Notes under the pieces: model-generated | What the model was told of the DNA's origin: nothing | Databases searched by the model: none | The model's input: only the letters and a program-made list of their open reading frames with translations | DNA from: Mycobacterium bourgelatii | GTDB lineage: Bacteria; Actinomycetota; Actinomycetes; Mycobacteriales; Mycobacteriaceae | Length of the DNA stretch: 64,000 bases | Direction: 5' to 3' | Assembly (NCBI RefSeq): GCF_010723575.1 | Contig: NZ_BLKZ01000001.1 | Location: 4,154,001-4,218,000, forward strand | Position numbers and translations under genes: made by a program | Part shown: piece after piece, positions 60,186-64,000 of the stretch | Position numbering within the stretch: position 1 is the stretch's first letter | How the letters are laid out: the number at the start of each line of letters is the position of its first letter

Positions 60186-62120
60186 TCAGACGGCGAGATC
60201 GTCGCCGCTGGCCTGTTCCAACAGGCTGCGTCGGTAGGCCTCCATGGCGACCAGATCGCCGAACAGCGCGTGGTATTCGTCGCCCTGTTCGATCGGCGAC
60301 ATCCGCTGCAACTTCGACTTCACCTCGGCGATCTGTCGGCCCACCCACACCTCCTGCAGGCGGGCCAGGACACCGGCGATATAGCGGGGCAGCTTGTCGT
60401 CGTCGACCTGGATCGCCTCTACCCCCAACTCGCTGATCAGACCCGTCGTCAGCGCCGACGTGGTCTGCTGACGCACCAGGTCCAGCCATTGCGCCCCGGT
60501 GATTCCGGTCGAGGTGCCGCCCGCGCTCTCGACAGCCGCACGCACCGCCGCATATCCGGGGTGGGTGAAGCTTTCGACGGTCAACGAGTCGAACACCGGA
60601 CCGGCCAGCGCGGGGTACTGCAGCGCCGACTTCAGCGCCTCCCGCTGCGGCCACAGGGTCGGATCGCGCGGGTCGGGACGGGCCACCGCGTGCTCGGCGG
60701 GGCCCGCAGCCGCTGAGTCGACCGCGCCTCGCCGGCCGGATCTCGGTGCCGGACCCGCCCTGCCGGAACCCCTGCCCTTCTTGGCGTCGCCCCGCACCCG
60801 GTCGATGACCTGGGCGACGTCATCCCAACCGACCCACCCGGCGAGTTGCCGGGCGTACTCGTCGCGCAGCGTGGGGTCCTTGATCTGACTCACCATCGGG
60901 ACGCAGCGGCGCAGGGCGGCAACCCTGCCTTCGGCGCTGTCCAGGTCCATCTCGGCAAGCGCCGTGCGGATCGCGAACTCGAACAACGGCGTTCGGCGCG
61001 CAACCAAGTCGCGCAGGGCGCCGTCCCCCGACTTCAGTCGCAGGTCACAAGGATCCATCCCGTCCGGGGCCACCGCGACGAAGGACTGACCCGCCAGATT
61101 CTGCTCGCCGTCGAAGGCCTTGAGCGCGGCGGCCTTGCCGGCCTCGTCGCCGTCGAAAACGTAAATCAGCTCGCCGCGAAAGAAACTGTCGTCCATCATC
61201 AGCCGACGCAACATCGCCAGGTGCTCGTCGCCGAACGCGGTGCCGCAGGACGCAACGGCGGTGGTGACCCCGGCCAGGTGCATGGCCATCACGTCGGTGT
61301 AGCCCTCGACGACCACCGCCTGATGGCCCTTGGCGATGTCGCGTTTGGCCAGGTCGATGCCGAACATCACCGACGACTTCTTGTACAGCAGGGTCTCGGG
61401 GGTGTTGACGTACTTGGCTTCCATGGGATCGTCGTCGAACAGTCGGCGCGCGCCGAAACCGATGACCTCACCGGCCGAGCTGCGGATGGGCCACAGCAGC
61501 CGACGGTGAAAACGGTCCATCGGGCCGCGCCGGCCCTGCCGGGACAGGCCCGCGGCCTCCAGCTCTTTGAACTCAAAACCCTTGCGTAGCAGGTGTTTTG
61601 TCAGGGTGTCCCAGCCCGAAGGCGCGAACCCGCAGCCGAACCGGCGGGCGGCCTCGGCGTCGAAGCTGCGATCAGTCAGGTATTTCCGGGCGGGCGCCGC
61701 CTCGTCGGACTCCAGCGCCTGAGCGTAGAACTCGGCCGCGGCGGCATTGGCGGCGACGAGTCGGCTGCGGCTGCCCCGGTCGCGCTGGACGCTGGTCGCC
61801 GGACCGGTGTAGCTGATGGTGTGGCCGATCCGGTCGGCGAGCAGTTCCACCGCCTCGACGAAGCTGACGTGCTCGATCTTCTGGATGAAGGCGTAGACGT
61901 CGCCGCCCTCGCCGCAGCCGAAGCAGTGGAAGTGGCCGTGATTGGGCCGCACATGAAACGACGGCGACTTCTCGTTGTGGAACGGACACAGGCCCTTCAG
62001 CGAGTCGGCGCCGGCGCGGCGCAATTGGACGTAGTCGCCGACGACATCTTCGATGCGGGCCCCTTCGCGGATTGCGGCGATGTCGCGATCGGAGATCCTG
62101 GACCGACCTGGACTCGACAC
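60186..62120 (-). CDS. dnaG: DNA primase
   Basis: The protein is 644 residues, as Rv2343c (639). It makes RNA primers at the replication fork. The N-terminal CHC2-type zinc finger (CPFHNEKSPSFHV... HCFGCGEGGD), catalytic core with TOPRIM motif (VVVEGYTDVMAMHLAG, then YVFDGDEAGKAAALKAF), and a C-terminal DnaB-interacting domain after about residue 440 are present. It lies 4 bp after dgt and is probably co-transcribed with it. Confidence 0.97.
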   Translation of the reverse strand: MSSPGRSRISDRDIAAIREGARIEDVVGDYVQLRRAGADSLKGLCPFHNEKSPSFHVRPNHGHFHCFGCGEGGDVYAFIQKIEHVSFVEAVELLADRIGHTISYTGPATSVQRDRGSRSRLVAANAAAAEFYAQALESDEAAPARKYLTDRSFDAEAARRFGCGFAPSGWDTLTKHLLRKGFEFKELEAAGLSRQGRRGPMDRFHRRLLWPIRSSAGEVIGFGARRLFDDDPMEAKYVNTPETLLYKKSSVMFGIDLAKRDIAKGHQAVVVEGYTDVMAMHLAGVTTAVASCGTAFGDEHLAMLRRLMMDDSFFRGELIYVFDGDEAGKAAALKAFDGEQNLAGQSFVAVAPDGMDPCDLRLKSGDGALRDLVARRTPLFEFAIRTALAEMDLDSAEGRVAALRRCVPMVSQIKDPTLRDEYARQLAGWVGWDDVAQVIDRVRGDAKKGRGSGRAGPAPRSGRRGAVDSAAAGPAEHAVARPDPRDPTLWPQREALKSALQYPALAGPVFDSLTVESFTHPGYAAVRAAVESAGGTSTGITGAQWLDLVRQQTTSALTTGLISELGVEAIQVDDDKLPRYIAGVLARLQEVWVGRQIAEVKSKLQRMSPIEQGDEYHALFGDLVAMEAYRRSLLEQASGDDLAV

Positions 62121-62124
62121 GGCC

Positions 62125-63450
62125 TCAGTCTAGGCCGCTGCGGGCGAGTGGGTTGTGCCCGAGTTGTGCGGCATCGATGCGCTCGAGCCGGCCCTCGGTG
62201 TACGACGCGATTTGATCGACAATGACCCGCAGCCGCGCCCCGTCGTCGGGGGCCGAATTGAAAGCGGCGGCGAAGATCGGGTCGAGCGACTGCGGGGCAC
62301 CGGCGGCCAGCCACTGCGCTACCCGGTGGATGCGTTCGCGTTGCCGAGCCTGGGCATCCAGGTGCCGTGGGTCGGACATGATGAACTGCAACGCCAACAT
62401 CTTCAGCAGCGCCACTTCCGCTCGCACCAGGTCAGGAACCACCAGGTTTGCCTGATAGCGGACCAGGGGCCCAGGGCCGGCCGCCTCGAGGGTGGTCGCG
62501 ATCGCCGCCGAGGCAAAGCGGCCCACCAGTTCGCTGGTCAACCGCTTGAGTGCCACCGCCGCCGACAGGGTGGCGTCGTACTTGCCGACCGCGGCAACAA
62601 CGGGCAGGCCCGACAACCGGCGCGCCGCTTCCATCAATTCAGCGGCGCCGACCCTGGGGAATTCGCGCTCCCCCAGCTTGGCCAACGCGGCCGCATCGTC
62701 TTCGTCGGCGAGCACCCGCAGATCGATGCGTTCCGAGACGACGCCGTCCTCGACGTCGTGCACGGAATAGGCGACATCGTCGGCCCAGTCCATCACCTGG
62801 GCCTCCAGGCACGGCTGGTCCGCGGGCGCCCGGTCGCGAACCCACTCGGCCGCTTCGCGGTCGTCGTCGTAGAAACCGAACTTCTTCGGCCGGGTCTCTC
62901 CGGGGGTCTCTCCGGGTTGGCCATCGCCACCGCGCAACCACGGATACTTGGTGACCGCGTCCAGGGCCGCCCGGGTGAGGTTCAAGCCTGCGCTAATCCC
63001 GTGTGCATCGAGCACCTTGGGCTCAAGACTGGTGAGGATGCGGAAGTTCTGGGCGTTGCCTTCGAACCCGCCGAAGTCGGCCGCAACCTCGTTGAGGGCC
63101 CGTTCCCCGTTGTGTCCGTAGGGCGGGTGACCGATGTCGTGGGCCAGGCCTGCCAGCTCGACCAGGTCGAGGTCGCAACCCAGCCCGACCGCCATTCCGC
63201 GGCCGATCTGGGCGACTTCGAGCGAGTGGGTCAGGCGGGTGCGCGGAGTATCGCCCTCACGCGGTCCGACGACCTGGGTCTTGTCAGCCAAGCGGCGCAG
63301 CGCGGCACTGTGCAGCACGCGGGCGCGGTCGCGGGCGAAGTCGGTGCGATGCTGACCTTCCGTACCCGGTAGGCCCGCGGTCTTCGGCCCTTCCGTGACC
63401 CGCCGTTGACGATCGAAGTCGTCGTAGGGCTCTTGCTGATTCGTGCTCAC
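62125..63450 (-). CDS. dgt: dGTP triphosphohydrolase (dNTPase)
   Basis: The protein is 441 residues from GTG 63450, close to Rv2344c. An HD-domain enzyme that hydrolyses dNTPs to nucleosides and triphosphate. The metal site is visible as HRTDFARDRARVLHSAALRRL followed by LAHDIGHPPYGHNGERAL, and later MDWADDVAYSVHDVEDG. Paired with dnaG as in other mycobacteria. Confidence 0.96.
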   Translation of the reverse strand: MSTNQQEPYDDFDRQRRVTEGPKTAGLPGTEGQHRTDFARDRARVLHSAALRRLADKTQVVGPREGDTPRTRLTHSLEVAQIGRGMAVGLGCDLDLVELAGLAHDIGHPPYGHNGERALNEVAADFGGFEGNAQNFRILTSLEPKVLDAHGISAGLNLTRAALDAVTKYPWLRGGDGQPGETPGETRPKKFGFYDDDREAAEWVRDRAPADQPCLEAQVMDWADDVAYSVHDVEDGVVSERIDLRVLADEDDAAALAKLGEREFPRVGAAELMEAARRLSGLPVVAAVGKYDATLSAAVALKRLTSELVGRFASAAIATTLEAAGPGPLVRYQANLVVPDLVRAEVALLKMLALQFIMSDPRHLDAQARQRERIHRVAQWLAAGAPQSLDPIFAAAFNSAPDDGARLRVIVDQIASYTEGRLERIDAAQLGHNPLARSGLD

Positions 63451-63520
63451 CGACCCACAGTCTGCCAGGGACGACGCGGGACGGTCCGCATCGTCACCGG
63501 GCTAGATTAGATTGCGTTCT

Positions 63521-64000
63521 ATGCGCGCTCGCTTGCTCGGTGTGATCCTGACGATCTTCACTGTGAGCCTCGCCGGAGGGCTTCTGGCGCCGCCGGCGGG
63601 GGCTCAACCACCGTTTCGGCTGCCGACCTATGTCGTCGACAACGCCGGCGCGTTGACGGATTCGGGTCGTTCGGCGGTGGCGACGGCCCTAGACCACCTC
63701 TACACCGACCGCCACATCCGACTATGGGTCGTCTACGTCGACGACTTTTCCGGGCAGCAGGCAGAGAGTTGGGCGCGGCGCACGTATCAGCTCAGTGAGT
63801 TGGGTGGTTCCGATGCGCTGCTGGCGGTGGCCACGGTCGGTCGCGCGTACGCCTTCCTGGTGCCCTCGTCGGTGCAGGGCGTGAGTTCCCGCGACGTCGA
63901 CGACCTGCGGCGCAATCGGATCGAGCCGGCATTGCGCGCGAACGACTGGAGCGGTGCCGCCATCGCCGCGGCGAAGGGTCTGGATAAATCCCCCAGCGCC
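63521..64000 (+). CDS. TPM-domain secreted/membrane protein (Rv2345-like), truncated by the window end
   Basis: The first 160 codons are present, from ATG 63521. A signal peptide (LLGVILTIFTVSLAGGLLAPPAGA) is followed by a TPM phosphatase-like domain: TYVVDNAGALTDSGRSAVATAL, RHIRLWVVYVDDFSG, WARRTYQLSELGGSDALLAVATVGRAYAF. Divergent from dgt, with a TAGATT -10 element about 17 bp upstream of the start, so the transcript has little or no leader. The remainder lies outside the window. Confidence 0.85.
   Translation, partial: MRARLLGVILTIFTVSLAGGLLAPPAGAQPPFRLPTYVVDNAGALTDSGRSAVATALDHLYTDRHIRLWVVYVDDFSGQQAESWARRTYQLSELGGSDALLAVATVGRAYAFLVPSSVQGVSSRDVDDLRRNRIEPALRANDWSGAAIAAAKGLDKSPSA

Overview
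The window is high-GC actinobacterial DNA whose gene order from about 8.2 kb rightwards follows the Rv2314c-Rv2345 region of Mycobacterium tuberculosis (pmbA-tldD, uspABC, universal stress protein, rocE, rocD, arginine-modifying enzyme, AsnC, ECF transporter, MarR, lppP, mez, cysK1, cysE, tRNA-Asn, Rv2342-like, dnaG, dgt, Rv2345-like). Full-length rocD, a complete mce operon, a family 2 encapsulin, methionine-salvage genes and a fused assimilatory nitrate reductase point to a non-tuberculous Mycobacterium, probably a slow grower. No species call is possible from sequence alone.

Layout. 1-5.48 kb: accessory DNA beside the 3' end of a tRNA-Met gene. One 281-codon Mrr-like restriction endonuclease gene has been hit by three independent insertion sequences (two IS3-family, one IS1081-like IS256-family). 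Each has a clean target-site duplication, and removing all three restores one continuous reading frame. 5.6-11.1 kb: deazaflavin reductase-like protein, lipoprotein, AhpD-like protein, TldD/PmbA protease pair. 11.2-14.3 kb: uspABC amino-sugar importer. 14.3-15.1 kb: TetR regulator with a 32-bp perfect double palindrome. 15.2-20.2 kb: four-gene arginine catabolic operon with a divergent AsnC regulator. 20.2-23.7 kb: ECF transporter with an S-A-A fusion and a divergent MarR regulator. 23.8-29.6 kb: FHA-ABC fusion with a degenerate ATPase, VIT/CCC1 metal transporter, acyl-CoA oxidase-like enzyme, LppP.

29.7-37.6 kb: GlnR-type site, a Mo-nitrate reductase/NADPH-flavoprotein fusion, a small relic resembling its 3' end, malic enzyme, and a persulfide dioxygenase-rhodanese. 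37.7-48.7 kb: an eleven-gene mce lipid-import operon on the minus strand (yrbEA, yrbEB, mceA-F, two Mas proteins, a CAP-domain protein), mostly joined by 4-bp start/stop overlaps. 48.9-56.7 kb: sulfur region. A family 2 encapsulin and its cysteine desulfurase cargo are transcribed divergently from a polycysteine leader ORF followed by a thioester-domain-like protein, cysK1, cysE, a thioredoxin, a DUF4395 protein, a second Cys-containing leader ORF and a small ANTAR protein. 56.7-59.6 kb: methionine salvage (MtnA-MtnB fusion, MtnD, MtnC). 59.6-64 kb: tRNA-Asn, a small membrane protein, dnaG, dgt and the start of a TPM-domain protein.

The unifying theme of the right half is sulfur and cysteine. 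Cysteine synthesis (CysE/CysK), cysteine desulfuration inside a protein shell, sulfane-sulfur handling (MBL-rhodanese), thiol redox proteins and methionine salvage sit close together, with two leaderless Cys-containing upstream ORFs as likely cysteine sensors.
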